Positions 42,501 through 50,177 of a stretch of 64,000 nt of DNA are shown in pieces. The stretch is from Leptolyngbya sp. SIO1E4 (GTDB lineage: Bacteria > Cyanobacteriota > Cyanobacteriia > Phormidesmidales > Phormidesmidaceae). Each line of letters begins with the position of its first letter. Within the stretch, counting starts at the first letter, position 1. Position numbers and translations under genes: made by a program. The notes below the pieces were generated by a model that made no database searches, was not told where the DNA came from, and worked only from the letters and a program-made list of their open reading frames with translations. Location of the stretch: positions 744,001 to 808,000 of the forward strand of contig JAAHFU020000004.1 of NCBI GenBank assembly GCA_010672825.2, in the 5' to 3' direction.

Positions 42501-42737
42501 GGCACCCAGGCATTGATGAATGCTTTTTACGGGGCGTTGCAGCAAGCGGATATGACCAAAACCGAAGCCCTGCGACAGGCGCAGATTGCCCTGATTACCG
42601 ATGACTTTACAGCCGTGGGGGGCGAGCGGGGCACCATCGAAATCATCAGCACTGAAACCGGCCAGCCCCTGACCGGCAATGACCTCAGCCACCCCTACTA
42701 CTGGGCACCCTTCATCCTGATCGGTAACGGGCTGTAA
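39567..42737 (+). CDS. Exported PPC-TPR-CHAT protease, subtype III
   Basis: 1056 residues from the ATG at 39567 (GGACTGGAG upstream). A signal peptide (1-30) precedes a PPC domain at about 60-155 (YDAYPLEGQAGQTIAITLES, ARNDDIDRDTGNYHSF). About nine 40-residue TPR units lie at 175-540 (NLGLAYYSLGDYERALDFHQ). The CHAT domain is at about 720-1055, with H895 in HLATHAAF (alanine replaces the usual glycine after the histidine) and C938 in LSACETAVG. The CHAT half closely follows 17925-20690, including CAECSFTV and GLGYQIERAGAQA. The last residues, YYWAPFILIGNG, are the usual CHAT end. Confidence 0.92.
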   Translation: MRRLAKLLGLVVVTALAVIAFQSPGFSREPWGLAQPRPDLTKQASELAVISLEVEGILENGDGILADGSLYDAYPLEGQAGQTIAITLESIEFDTFLLVLDAQGNELARNDDIDRDTGNYHSFVTLTLPVNGTCIILANGADVSSRGRYRLVAVEVSPGQAVPALSPAAFVAVEANRLLQQGIQQHNIAQFREALQSFSQALAIYREIGNRQGEANTLGSLGRAYHSLGDYEQAINFQQQSLAIAQEIGDRRREAISLRNLGLTQRILGDYEQAINFHQRALAIAQETGNHGDEAGFLNDLGLVYLLQGDYQRAVDLHQQTLFIAQEIGNHGDEANALGNLGLAYYSLGDYERALDFHQQQLVIVQKMGNLQGEANALGSLGLAYYSLNDYRRTIDVYQQALTIFQEIGDRFGESITLSNLGNVYNSLGNYRQAVDLHQQALAIAEEIGDRQGEAIVLNNLGDSLALLRDDERAIDFYQQSLILAQTIGSQSVTGTVLSNLGHAFSRLEQPELAIVFYKQSVNVRESIRDDLKELPQELQQSFADSVAGSYRALADLLLQQNRILEAQRVLDLLKVQELDEYFQDVQRSAQTETGIDFWQVETDLLALYQQVLDQATELAELEAKPPASRTAAEQQRLADLRAIRDEAEGWFEGFLDDPDVIATVDEIRASTKGQNLEPENFEDLPNNLRQLPQKTAALYPLILEDRLELVLIMPDGPPLRYPIAVSSTELKETIVAFGQALNSPVSNIEPLAQQLYTWLIGPMAQQLDQAGIESLIYAPDGVLRYIPLAALHDGEQYLAQRFSISHVTAASLTDLNLKPQETEGRLLAAACAECSFTVTIADQAFPFADLPFTQTEVEILAEQVDEVDVLLNQAFNPAAMADLPSYRIVHLATHAAFVTGAPEESFIVFGSGDIINLRDIRRDWQLDNAELVVLSACETAVGSAELGSGIEILGLGYQIERAGAQATLASLWKVSDGGTQALMNAFYGALQQADMTKTEALRQAQIALITDDFTAVGGERGTIEIISTETGQPLTGNDLSHPYYWAPFILIGNGL

Positions 42738-42750
42738 ATGGCGCTGATTA

Positions 42751-42950
42751 AGCGGTATGCAGGCTGAGCAAGCACACCCTATTGCACCTGAAGTGCCGGT
42801 TAGGACAGTCAGATTTCCTGGAATCCTTATGCAGCAAGGCTTTGATTTCTGCCTTCTGCCTTCTGCCTTCTGATTTCTGCCTTTTGCTATAGCCCCCAAA
42901 CCCTAGCCCCCTGTCTTGACCCAGATGTCCTGGACTCAACTGAACAAAGC
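42751..42950. repeat. Dispersed intergenic repeat, expanded copy
   Basis: Begins AGCGGTATGCAGGCTGAGCA and ends with CTTGACCCAGATGTCCTGGA plus CTCAACTGAACAAAGC. The compact copy at 59698-59785 has the same two ends. This copy carries about 110 extra bases, including heptamer repeats. Confidence 0.75.
42847..42888. repeat. Heptamer tandem repeat TTCTGCC
   Basis: Six consecutive 7-base units: three perfect TTCTGCC, TTCTGAT, TTCTGCC and TTTTGCT. This is a typical short tandemly repeated repetitive sequence of cyanobacteria, lying inside the dispersed repeat. Confidence 0.85.
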
Positions 42951-42981
42951 CATCGTGTCGGCATTCTTCAACGCCCTAACC

Positions 42982-43007
42982 GAATAAGTCCACCGCCTTT
43001 AGCAATA
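42982..43007 (+). promoter_or_regulatory. TGAATAAGY-type promoter-like element, before subtilase gene
   Basis: CGAATAAGT (C instead of the first T), 10 bases, TAG, 2 bases, ATA. GAATAAG starts 61 bases before the ATG at 43043. Confidence 0.55.
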
Positions 43008-43042
43008 AGGGATGACAGAATCCACTGAGGAGTGAATCATCC

Positions 43043-45232
43043 ATGCGCAAAAAAGTTGTCTCTGGTCTGCTGTTGACGGGTTTGGTGTTGGGAGCGTTGC
43101 CGTTGTCTCAGATGCAAACTCAACCCACAGGTATGACCTCATTTTTCGCGCCAGCCGCTGCTCAGGCGCAAGCTGATGGCGACGAACTTTACTACACTTT
43201 TTACGGCCAGCGGGTGCCGCTCACCGTCAGGCAAGATCAAATTGCCGTGGTGTTGCAGACCCAAGTGAGGGGGGCGCGGGGGAGTCAATCGGCGTTTCAA
43301 CAGCTGCAGCGGGCGCTCTCTGGGCAAGGTAACGGCAGCCGCGATCTCGAGACGGCTGCAGCACTGGATGTGACAGTGCGCCCCTTAGGCGATCGCTATG
43401 CGGTGATTGAGTTAGCAAACGCCACCCCCGAATTAACGACTGCCGTCCAGGAACGGCTACAGCAACCCTACGTGGAAGAAACGCTACCCGTCCTGAGTCG
43501 GGTAGACCAGGACGAAACCATCGTGTTGCCTAATCAGATTATCGTCAGTTTTGAGCCCGATACCCCTCAAAGTCAGGTGCAGCTCACCCTCAACCGCTAT
43601 GGGCTAGAGGTGGTAAGGCCCTTGCGCTTTACCCAAAATCGTTATCTGGTCAGTGCCCGTGATGGGGGTGGGTTGCGGGTGCTCGCGATCGCCAACCAGC
43701 TCAATGGGGTGGCGGGCATTCAATCAGCGACGCCTAATTTTGTGCAGACTGCTTCTGACCGGGCTGTGCCGCAAAACTTACCCGCTTTGGCAACAGACAT
43801 CGCGCCACATCACAGCGATTTAGACAACCTGCTTGCTCGCCTCACTGGCTCACAAGACTGGCCGATAGCCACCGACCTTTTTCCCCTGCACTGGCATCTG
43901 GATAGTACGGCTTTAAGAGGGCGGTACCAGTCACGCACAGATATCCGGGCGGCAGAAGCCTGGGTCCAGGGTAGCCAGGGAGACGACGTGGTCGTGGCTG
44001 TAATTGACAGCCTGATTCAGTGGGATCATCCCGATTTAGCCAGTAGCCTCTATACCGTGTCAGAGACTACAGAGAACCGCCTACCCGGGGAGATCCACGG
44101 TTGGGACTTTTCCAACCCTGAGATCACGTGTCGCAATGAACGCTGCGCCATGGGCGATCCAGATACTCGCATCAGTCAGGCTGAGCTAGACCTGCTACGG
44201 GGGGATTTTCAAAATGCCTTGACTCTCTCTGATGGGGCACTGCTGGCAAACTATGAGGATTTGGCAGGTCGGGTTGGGGAAGCCTACCCAGAATTTACCC
44301 CTGGGCAGATTGCGCGCGTCATTCGCAACTGGATTTTGAATGAAGTGGCGGCAGAGTTTCACGGCACCTGGGCCAGTGGTGTGGTAGCGGCAAATCCTGC
44401 CAGCGATCGCGGCGCTGTGGGTGTGGCGCCGGGGGCTAAAATTTTGCCGGTGCGCGTGTTTGGGCTGGGGGGTGAAATCACAGTCGCGGCCCTTGTGGAG
44501 GCGATCGGCTATGCCGCTGAACGCGGTGCCGATGTGATTAACCTGAGTCTGGGAGGGCTGCTACCCGATCGCGAACTCACAGATCAGGTAATGGCGGTGC
44601 TGGATGCCCATCCTGATTTAGTGATCGTGGCATCTGCAGGCAATGCCAGCTTAGATGGCGTCGGTTTTCCAGCGGCCATTCCCGGCGTGATTTCGGTTGG
44701 GGCCACGACCCTAGAAGGCAAGCGCACATCCTACAGTAGCTATGGCGGCAGGCTAGATGTGGTCGCCCCCGGTGGAGATATCAGCCAGGTGCCGATGTTT
44801 GGCATTTTGACGACAGGGGGTACCTGGCAGCCAGGCTTTTGGGAAGGCATTGAGCCCCCCACCCAAGCCTGGGGACTTGGCCTAGATCCCCTCGGAAGCT
44901 ATGTGCAGGTGCAGGGGACGTCGTTCTCAGCCCCAGCGGTATCAGGTGTGGTGGCCTTGGTGCAGGCGACCAATGGCGCGTTAGATCGGGCGCAGATAAC
45001 GGAGATTCTCGCCTCTACTGCCAGTTATGAGGGGCTCGCGTTGACCCAGTCAGAAACAAACCACTATCGCCTACAGGCAGAAGTCGGGTTGGGAACCGTG
45101 ATAGATAACCAGATCCTGCGCCCAACGGGCATTTTCAACTTACCGCAGCCGATTTCGCCAGAGCAGTACTACTTTGGGGAAGGACTGGTCAATGCAGCGG
45201 CAGCGGTGGAAAAGGCGCGGAAGATACGTTAG
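43043..45232 (+). CDS. Secreted subtilisin-like serine protease (S8)
   Basis: 729 residues. A signal peptide ends near AAAQAQA (about residue 41). A long prodomain follows (about 45-300; QIIVSFEPDTPQSQVQLTLN is inhibitor-I9-like). The catalytic triad is complete: D322 in VIDSLIQWDHPDL, H440 in FHGTWASGVVAA and S627 in GTSFSAPAVSG. An unusual insertion of about 60 residues (CRNERCAMGDPDTR to the helix before H440) separates Asp from His and contains two cysteines. It shares the TGAATAAGY-type element with the CHAT genes, which puts a serine protease in the same presumed regulon as the caspase-fold proteases. Confidence 0.92.
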   Translation: MRKKVVSGLLLTGLVLGALPLSQMQTQPTGMTSFFAPAAAQAQADGDELYYTFYGQRVPLTVRQDQIAVVLQTQVRGARGSQSAFQQLQRALSGQGNGSRDLETAAALDVTVRPLGDRYAVIELANATPELTTAVQERLQQPYVEETLPVLSRVDQDETIVLPNQIIVSFEPDTPQSQVQLTLNRYGLEVVRPLRFTQNRYLVSARDGGGLRVLAIANQLNGVAGIQSATPNFVQTASDRAVPQNLPALATDIAPHHSDLDNLLARLTGSQDWPIATDLFPLHWHLDSTALRGRYQSRTDIRAAEAWVQGSQGDDVVVAVIDSLIQWDHPDLASSLYTVSETTENRLPGEIHGWDFSNPEITCRNERCAMGDPDTRISQAELDLLRGDFQNALTLSDGALLANYEDLAGRVGEAYPEFTPGQIARVIRNWILNEVAAEFHGTWASGVVAANPASDRGAVGVAPGAKILPVRVFGLGGEITVAALVEAIGYAAERGADVINLSLGGLLPDRELTDQVMAVLDAHPDLVIVASAGNASLDGVGFPAAIPGVISVGATTLEGKRTSYSSYGGRLDVVAPGGDISQVPMFGILTTGGTWQPGFWEGIEPPTQAWGLGLDPLGSYVQVQGTSFSAPAVSGVVALVQATNGALDRAQITEILASTASYEGLALTQSETNHYRLQAEVGLGTVIDNQILRPTGIFNLPQPISPEQYYFGEGLVNAAAAVEKARKIR

Positions 45233-45351
45233 CGCTATCAAACTGCAGCAGACTCACCTGCCAGATAAACTGTGTTTTTGTTTGGCGGGTATATAGCAAT
45301 CCGTAGAAGGGTCAGGTCGGTTAGAGTGGATGAAAGTTGGGAGAACTGCCG

Positions 45352-45744
45352 ATGCCTGCTGCCTATAGTCTTGACCTGCGCCAGAAAGCAATCGCCGCGC
45401 TCGAAGCAGGGCACTCCAAAGCCTCGGTCAGTCGGTTCATGGGCATTGGCACCACCACTCTGACGGAGTGGCATAATCGGTATCGCGCGAGCGGCGAGGT
45501 TGCCGCTAAGCAGGGCTACCAACGGGGCCATAGTCATAAAATTACCGACTGGGAAGCGTTTCGCGTTTTTGCCGCAAGGCACGGAGACAAGACGCAAGCC
45601 GAGATGGCCCAGTTATGGCCCGAGGAGATTAGTGAAGATACGATTGGGCGGGCGCTCAAGCGGATTGGCTTCACGCGAAAAAAAAGACGTATCTCTATGC
45701 TGAAAGAGACCCCGAAAAACGCCAAGCCTACGACACTGAGTTAG
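45352..45744 (+). CDS. IS630 transposase OrfA
   Basis: 130 residues from the ATG at 45352, with two helix-turn-helix parts (YSLDLRQKAIAALEAGHSKA, then DKTQAEMAQLWPEEISEDTI). A run of eight A followed by G (45678-45686) gives the classic A-AAA-AAG slippery site. A -1 shift there joins it to OrfB. Confidence 0.85.
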   Translation: MPAAYSLDLRQKAIAALEAGHSKASVSRFMGIGTTTLTEWHNRYRASGEVAAKQGYQRGHSHKITDWEAFRVFAARHGDKTQAEMAQLWPEEISEDTIGRALKRIGFTRKKRRISMLKETPKNAKPTTLS

Positions 45745-46217
45745 CGCAATTCGAGGCCTACCAACGGGTTTATCTTGACGAGGCGGGCATCAATAATACC
45801 GAAGACTATGCCTATGGCTGGTGTGCCAAAGGCGAACGCTTTGCTGCCGAGCGCCGTGGCCATCGCACCGAACGGGTGAGTTTTATGGCCGCCTGGTATC
45901 AGCATCAACGGGTGGCTCCGCTCACCTATGAGGGGTACTGTAACCGCGCAGTCTTCGAAACCTGGCTAGAAGAACAGCTCTTGCCGGCACTGCCCTACGG
46001 GAGTGTCATCATTTGTGACAATGCCTCATTTCACAAAGGCGGGCGCATTGAAGCGTTGATTCAACAGGCGGGCTGTCATCTCTTGTATCTCCCGCCTTAC
46101 TCCCCAGATTTGAATCCGATTGAGCATCAATGGTTTGTTCTGAAGAACCGCATGCGAAAACAGATTCAGTCTGGTCAACCGTTTCGCCAAGTCGTTGACC
46201 AAGCCTTCATTACCTGA
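45684..46217 (+). CDS. IS630 transposase OrfB (DDE domain)
   Basis: 178 residues read after a -1 shift at the A8G site. The catalytic acids are present: D in YLDEAGINN, D in IICDNASFHKG and E in NPIEHQWFVLK. The frame break is probably programmed rather than damage, because the site is canonical and the rest is intact. Confidence 0.8.
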   Translation, partial: KTYLYAERDPEKRQAYDTELAQFEAYQRVYLDEAGINNTEDYAYGWCAKGERFAAERRGHRTERVSFMAAWYQHQRVAPLTYEGYCNRAVFETWLEEQLLPALPYGSVIICDNASFHKGGRIEALIQQAGCHLLYLPPYSPDLNPIEHQWFVLKNRMRKQIQSGQPFRQVVDQAFIT

Positions 46218-46271
46218 CCAGATCTATCCGCGGATTGCTATACCAGTTCTCAGTTTTGAGTATTGAGTGTC

Positions 46272-46315
46272 GAGTTGTAGAATTCCCGTACACCAGGGTC
46301 TGTGTGGATTTCATC
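46272..46315. repeat. Dispersed 44-bp intergenic repeat, copy 1
   Basis: Runs from GAGTTGTAGAATTCCC to GTGTGGATTTCATC. A matching copy is at 53126-53169. It lies just outside the IS630 right end. Confidence 0.7.
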
Positions 46316-46405
46316 TGTAGTCGATGTTGAGAGATTTGGTATTAACCGGTTAATGACTGATTTCAGAATTGGCTTGATAATGAAACTACTAAGCTGCCAT
46401 TGCCT

Positions 46406-46987
46406 ATGACGGGTTTTGTCGTTGCGATTCCACCCTCCACTCAACTGACGGATGATCAGTTCTATGACCTGTGTCGGGCAAATCCTGACCTTAAGATTGA
46501 GCGTACTGCAAAGGGAGAACTGATTCTGATGCCTCCGACAGGTGGCGAAACCGGGCAATACAATTTTGAGATTGCAGTCGATTTTGGTATTTGGAATCGT
46601 CAGGCTAAGTTAGGGGTTGCGTTTGATTCTTCGACCTGTTTCAAACTCCCCAATGGAGCTGATCGCTCTCCCGATATCGCTTGGGTTCGTCAAGCCCGTT
46701 GGGATGCTTTATCGCCGGAAGCCCGCGAAAAGTTTCCGCCCCTTGCCCCAGATTTTGTTTTGGAGCTGATGTCGCCTTCTGATGCTTTGGCAACGGTTCA
46801 GGCCAAGATGCAGGAGTATCTCGACAATGGGGTTCAATTAGGCTGGTTGATTAACCGTAAAGACCAGCAGGTAGAAATTTATTGCCCTGAGCGCCCGATC
46901 GAAACGCTAACAGCCCCCGCTACCCTTTCTGGCGAAGCGGTACTGCCTGGATTTGTGCTCGATTTGAGCCGCTTGTGGGTGGGCTAA
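46406..46987 (+). CDS. Uma2-family (DUF820) PD-(D/E)XK protein
   Basis: 193 residues from the ATG at 46406. It shows the restriction-endonuclease-like fold of the family: E in IERTAKGELILMPPTGG, then DRSPDIAWV (catalytic Asp), PDFVLELMSPSD (E-x-S) and the lysine-bearing helix VQAKMQEYLDNGVQLGWLI. The family is greatly expanded in cyanobacteria and its targets are mostly unknown. It is complete, unlike the fragment at 53396-53730. It ends 11 bases before the next TGAATAAGY element but shows no element of its own. Confidence 0.9.
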   Translation: MTGFVVAIPPSTQLTDDQFYDLCRANPDLKIERTAKGELILMPPTGGETGQYNFEIAVDFGIWNRQAKLGVAFDSSTCFKLPNGADRSPDIAWVRQARWDALSPEAREKFPPLAPDFVLELMSPSDALATVQAKMQEYLDNGVQLGWLINRKDQQVEIYCPERPIETLTAPATLSGEAVLPGFVLDLSRLWVG

Positions 46988-46998
46988 ATTGAGGGACT

Positions 46999-47024
46999 GA
47001 ATAAGCTTATCTATTCCAGCTCTA
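46999..47024 (+). promoter_or_regulatory. TGAATAAGY promoter-like element, before TPR-CHAT gene
   Basis: TGAATAAGC, 10 bases, CAG, 2 bases, then CTATATGCTGATGTCA, identical over 16 bases to the copy before 39567. GAATAAG starts 63 bases before the ATG at 47062. Confidence 0.65.
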
Positions 47025-47061
47025 TATGCTGATGTCACCCCCCATCTGGAGAGGATCTCCC

Positions 47062-50046
47062 ATGCGATATTCGGCAAAGTGGCTGGGCTTGGTTGTGCTG
47101 ACTGCGTTGATGGTGCCCGCTATCCAACTTCCAGGGTTGGCACAAAACCCTACAGACTTTACTCAACTACAGATAGCTCCTACCCTGGCCCAAACTGAAA
47201 GCGCCGAAGACCGTAAAGCCCGGGCCGATGCGCTGTTTGCTGAAGCCTTGCAACTCTGGCGCATCAGCCAGTTTAAAGCAGCCCAGGAAAAGCTGCAGCA
47301 AGCGCTAGCGCTTTATCAAGTTATTGGTGATAAAAGCGGTGAAGCCAGAACCTTGAGCGGATTAGGGACTATCGCAGAGAGCCTAGGCCAATTTTCTCAA
47401 GCACTAGACTACCTGCAATCTGCTTTAAGCATCCAGCAAAGTATTGATGATCCTCGCGGTGAGGCCGCTATTCTGAACAATATTGGAGCAGTGTACGAAA
47501 GTTTAGGCGATTATGAGGAAGCACTTTCAATTCATCAGGATGCTCTCAGCATCTACCGAGCAATTGGTGACCGCACTGGAGAGGGAACTTCGCTTAACAA
47601 TATTGGATCCGTACATAAGACTCTGACTCAATACGAACAGGCGTTGACCTTTTTTCGAGATGCTCTCGCCATCTATCAGGATATTGATAATCGCTTAGGC
47701 GAAGGAGGTGTGCTTAATAATATTGGCTCAGTTTATCGTGCGCTAGGCCAATATGAGCAGGCGCTTCGTTTTTTCCAAGATGCTCTCAGCATTCGCCAGG
47801 AGATTGGTGATCGAGCAGGCGAGGGAACCAGCCTGAACAATATCGGCGCGGTTTATCGTGCGCTAGGCCAATATGAGCAAGCGCTTCGTTTTTACCAAGA
47901 TGCCCTTACGATTCGCCAGGAGATTGGTGATCGGGCTGGTGAAAGTGCTGCCCTTAACGGTCTTGGGCTGGTCTACAACGACCTAGGACACTACAATCAG
48001 GCGCTGGCCTTTTATCAAGATGCCCTTACCATTAGCCAGGTCATAGGCGATCGCAGGCGCGAGGCGACTATCCTCAACAATATGGGTGCGACTTACCATT
48101 TCCTAGGTCAGCGTGAGCGAGCTTTGTCCTTCTATCAAAACGCTTTAGCTATCCACCAAGCAAGTCGCGATCGCTTAAGCAAAGCGACTACTCTTATCAA
48201 TTTGGGATTGTTACACACCGATCTAGGCCAGTATGAACAAGCGCTTACGTTCTACAACGATGCTCTGGTTATCTATCAAGTGCTGGGTGAGCGTGAGGGG
48301 ATCGGGCAAGCTTTGCATAGTCTCGGAATCGTACACGATAGTCTGGGACAGTACGAACAGGCATTAGCCTTCTACCAAGACGCCCTTGCCATTCGCCGCA
48401 GTCTAGGAGACCTTCCAGGCGAAGGGATTACCCTCGGCAATCTGGGAACGGTTCACCACAAGCTCAAGCAGTATGAGCAAGCGCTCTCTTTTCATCAGGA
48501 TGCTCAGGATGTCTTAAGCGAAGTTGGCGATCTCAGAGGACAGGCTATTGCTCTAAACAATCAAGGTTTCGCCTTTATTGAGATAGGGCAGTTACCCAAG
48601 GCAGAATTGGTTTTACGCCAGTCTATTGAATTCTTCGAATCTCTCCGCACGGCTCTCCCAGACGATCAACTGATTGCCATCGCCGACACGCAGGCAAGCG
48701 CCTATGCTGCGTTGGAGGTCGCTTTATTGGCTCAAGGTAAAACCGCAGAGGCACTTGCGATTACTGAACGAGGTCGTGCTCAGGCTTTTGCCCTGCAACT
48801 GGCTAGCCGTCTCCCGACATCAAGCGAACAGGCAGATTTAGCCAATCCGCCCATCGCCGATCCTTATACCATTGCCGAAATTCAACAGACTGCCCGCGAT
48901 ACCAATAGCACGCTGGTTACCTATTCCCTTATCTTCGACCAGCTCCTTTTCATCTGGGTTGTCCAATCCTCTGGCACCATTGAGTTCCGCTCTGTCGAGT
49001 TGGGTGATTCTCGTGACTCAGGGCTTGCCTTCAACCCCATTGCTGCCATCGACGGCCCTGTCTACCGCAGCGCCGCAGACGAATCTGAACTTACAGAACT
49101 GGTGGCCGATTCCAGAGCCAGCATCATTGTCGAAAGCATTGATACCCAACCAGATCAGCTCAAAGAACTGCACAAGGTTCTGATCGACCCCATTGCTGAC
49201 CTGCTACCCCCTGACCCAGAGGCCAAAGTCGTCTTCGTACCCCAGGACAGCTTGTTCTTAGTGCCCTTTCCAGCTTTGCAAGCTGAAGATGGCACTTACC
49301 TGATTGAGGAACACACGATTCTGACGGCCCCGTCAATTGAGGTGTTTGGCTTAGCGAATGAGGTCGCAGCCGCCCGCAGCAGCCGTGCATCCCGACAATC
49401 CGACAACGCTCTCATCGTCGGCGACCCCGTGATGCCAACGGTGTGGACACCGACCGCCAGCGGTGACTTCAGTGAAGCTCAGCTCTCTGCGCTGCCCGGT
49501 GCCAAGACTGAAGCGGAAGAAATTGGCGACTTTTTGAAGGTCACTCCCCTGATTGGCGACCAGGCGACTGAAGCGCAGATCAAGCAACAGCTTCCTTCCG
49601 CATCGCTCATCCACCTGGCGACCCACGGGCTGCTGGACTACGGCGATCCTCGTGCCTACGGAACCCTGGACTTTCCCGGTGCAATTGCCCTAACTCCCGG
49701 TGATGGTGAAGATGGGCTGCTCACGTCTGCCGAAATTTTAGAGATGGAGTTGCAGGCCGACCTGGCCATTCTTAGCGCCTGCGATACTGGCCGGGGGCGG
49801 ATTATCGGCGATGGCGTGGTGGGGCTGTCGCGGTCTTTGATTACTGCTGGAGTCCCCAGTGTGGTGGTATCTCTTTGGCAGGTGCCAGATGCCCCGACAG
49901 CAGAGCTGATGACAGAGTTTTACCGCCAGCTTGACCAAGGGCACGATAACGCACAGGCACTGCGGCAGGCGATGTTAATGACGCTGAAACAGCGTCCTAA
50001 TCCGAGAAATTGGGCCGCATTTACCCTCATGGGCGCAGCTAATTAA
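47062..50046 (+). CDS. Exported TPR-CHAT protease, subtype I
   Basis: 994 residues from the ATG at 47062; the ATG at 47026 lies inside the conserved promoter-like element. A signal peptide ends at QLPGLAQ (about residue 28). There is no PPC domain. About twelve 40-residue TPR units cover residues 60-530, several nearly identical (NNIGSVYRALGQYEQALRFF, QDALSIRQEIGDRAGEG). The CHAT domain is at about 660-992, with H855 in HLATHGLLDYGD and C907 in LSACDTGRGRI. It is the third member of the subtype with the GDGVVGLSRSLITAGVPSVV motif. Confidence 0.92.
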   Translation: MRYSAKWLGLVVLTALMVPAIQLPGLAQNPTDFTQLQIAPTLAQTESAEDRKARADALFAEALQLWRISQFKAAQEKLQQALALYQVIGDKSGEARTLSGLGTIAESLGQFSQALDYLQSALSIQQSIDDPRGEAAILNNIGAVYESLGDYEEALSIHQDALSIYRAIGDRTGEGTSLNNIGSVHKTLTQYEQALTFFRDALAIYQDIDNRLGEGGVLNNIGSVYRALGQYEQALRFFQDALSIRQEIGDRAGEGTSLNNIGAVYRALGQYEQALRFYQDALTIRQEIGDRAGESAALNGLGLVYNDLGHYNQALAFYQDALTISQVIGDRRREATILNNMGATYHFLGQRERALSFYQNALAIHQASRDRLSKATTLINLGLLHTDLGQYEQALTFYNDALVIYQVLGEREGIGQALHSLGIVHDSLGQYEQALAFYQDALAIRRSLGDLPGEGITLGNLGTVHHKLKQYEQALSFHQDAQDVLSEVGDLRGQAIALNNQGFAFIEIGQLPKAELVLRQSIEFFESLRTALPDDQLIAIADTQASAYAALEVALLAQGKTAEALAITERGRAQAFALQLASRLPTSSEQADLANPPIADPYTIAEIQQTARDTNSTLVTYSLIFDQLLFIWVVQSSGTIEFRSVELGDSRDSGLAFNPIAAIDGPVYRSAADESELTELVADSRASIIVESIDTQPDQLKELHKVLIDPIADLLPPDPEAKVVFVPQDSLFLVPFPALQAEDGTYLIEEHTILTAPSIEVFGLANEVAAARSSRASRQSDNALIVGDPVMPTVWTPTASGDFSEAQLSALPGAKTEAEEIGDFLKVTPLIGDQATEAQIKQQLPSASLIHLATHGLLDYGDPRAYGTLDFPGAIALTPGDGEDGLLTSAEILEMELQADLAILSACDTGRGRIIGDGVVGLSRSLITAGVPSVVVSLWQVPDAPTAELMTEFYRQLDQGHDNAQALRQAMLMTLKQRPNPRNWAAFTLMGAAN

Positions 50047-50078
50047 AAATAGAAATGCTCAATCTTTTTTTGATTAAT

Positions 50079-50104
50079 GAATAAGTCTGGCACTCCCAGC
50101 AATA
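50079..50104 (+). promoter_or_regulatory. TGAATAAGY promoter-like element, before anchored secreted protein
   Basis: TGAATAAGT, 10 bases, CAG, 2 bases, ATA. GAATAAG starts 99 bases before the ATG at 50178. Confidence 0.55.
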
Positions 50105-50177
50105 CGGATTTGTAGAACGTCACACAGTTAATTCTGTTGCGTTCTACGACTTCATTTTTTATAGCTGGTGAGTTCCT

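Larger units (their letters stand above)
45294..46240 (+). mobile_element. IS630-family insertion sequence with frameshifted transposase
   Basis: 947 bases bounded by the inverted repeat TAGCAATCCG/CGGATTGCTA. TA dinucleotides lie outside on both sides (45292-45293 and 46241-46242), as expected for IS630 target duplication. It holds two overlapping transposase frames. It is a different member from the element at 10328-11513. Confidence 0.85.

Noticed and set aside
42847-42888. Heptamer repeats as a CRISPR array
   Set aside because: Units are contiguous 7-mers without spacers.
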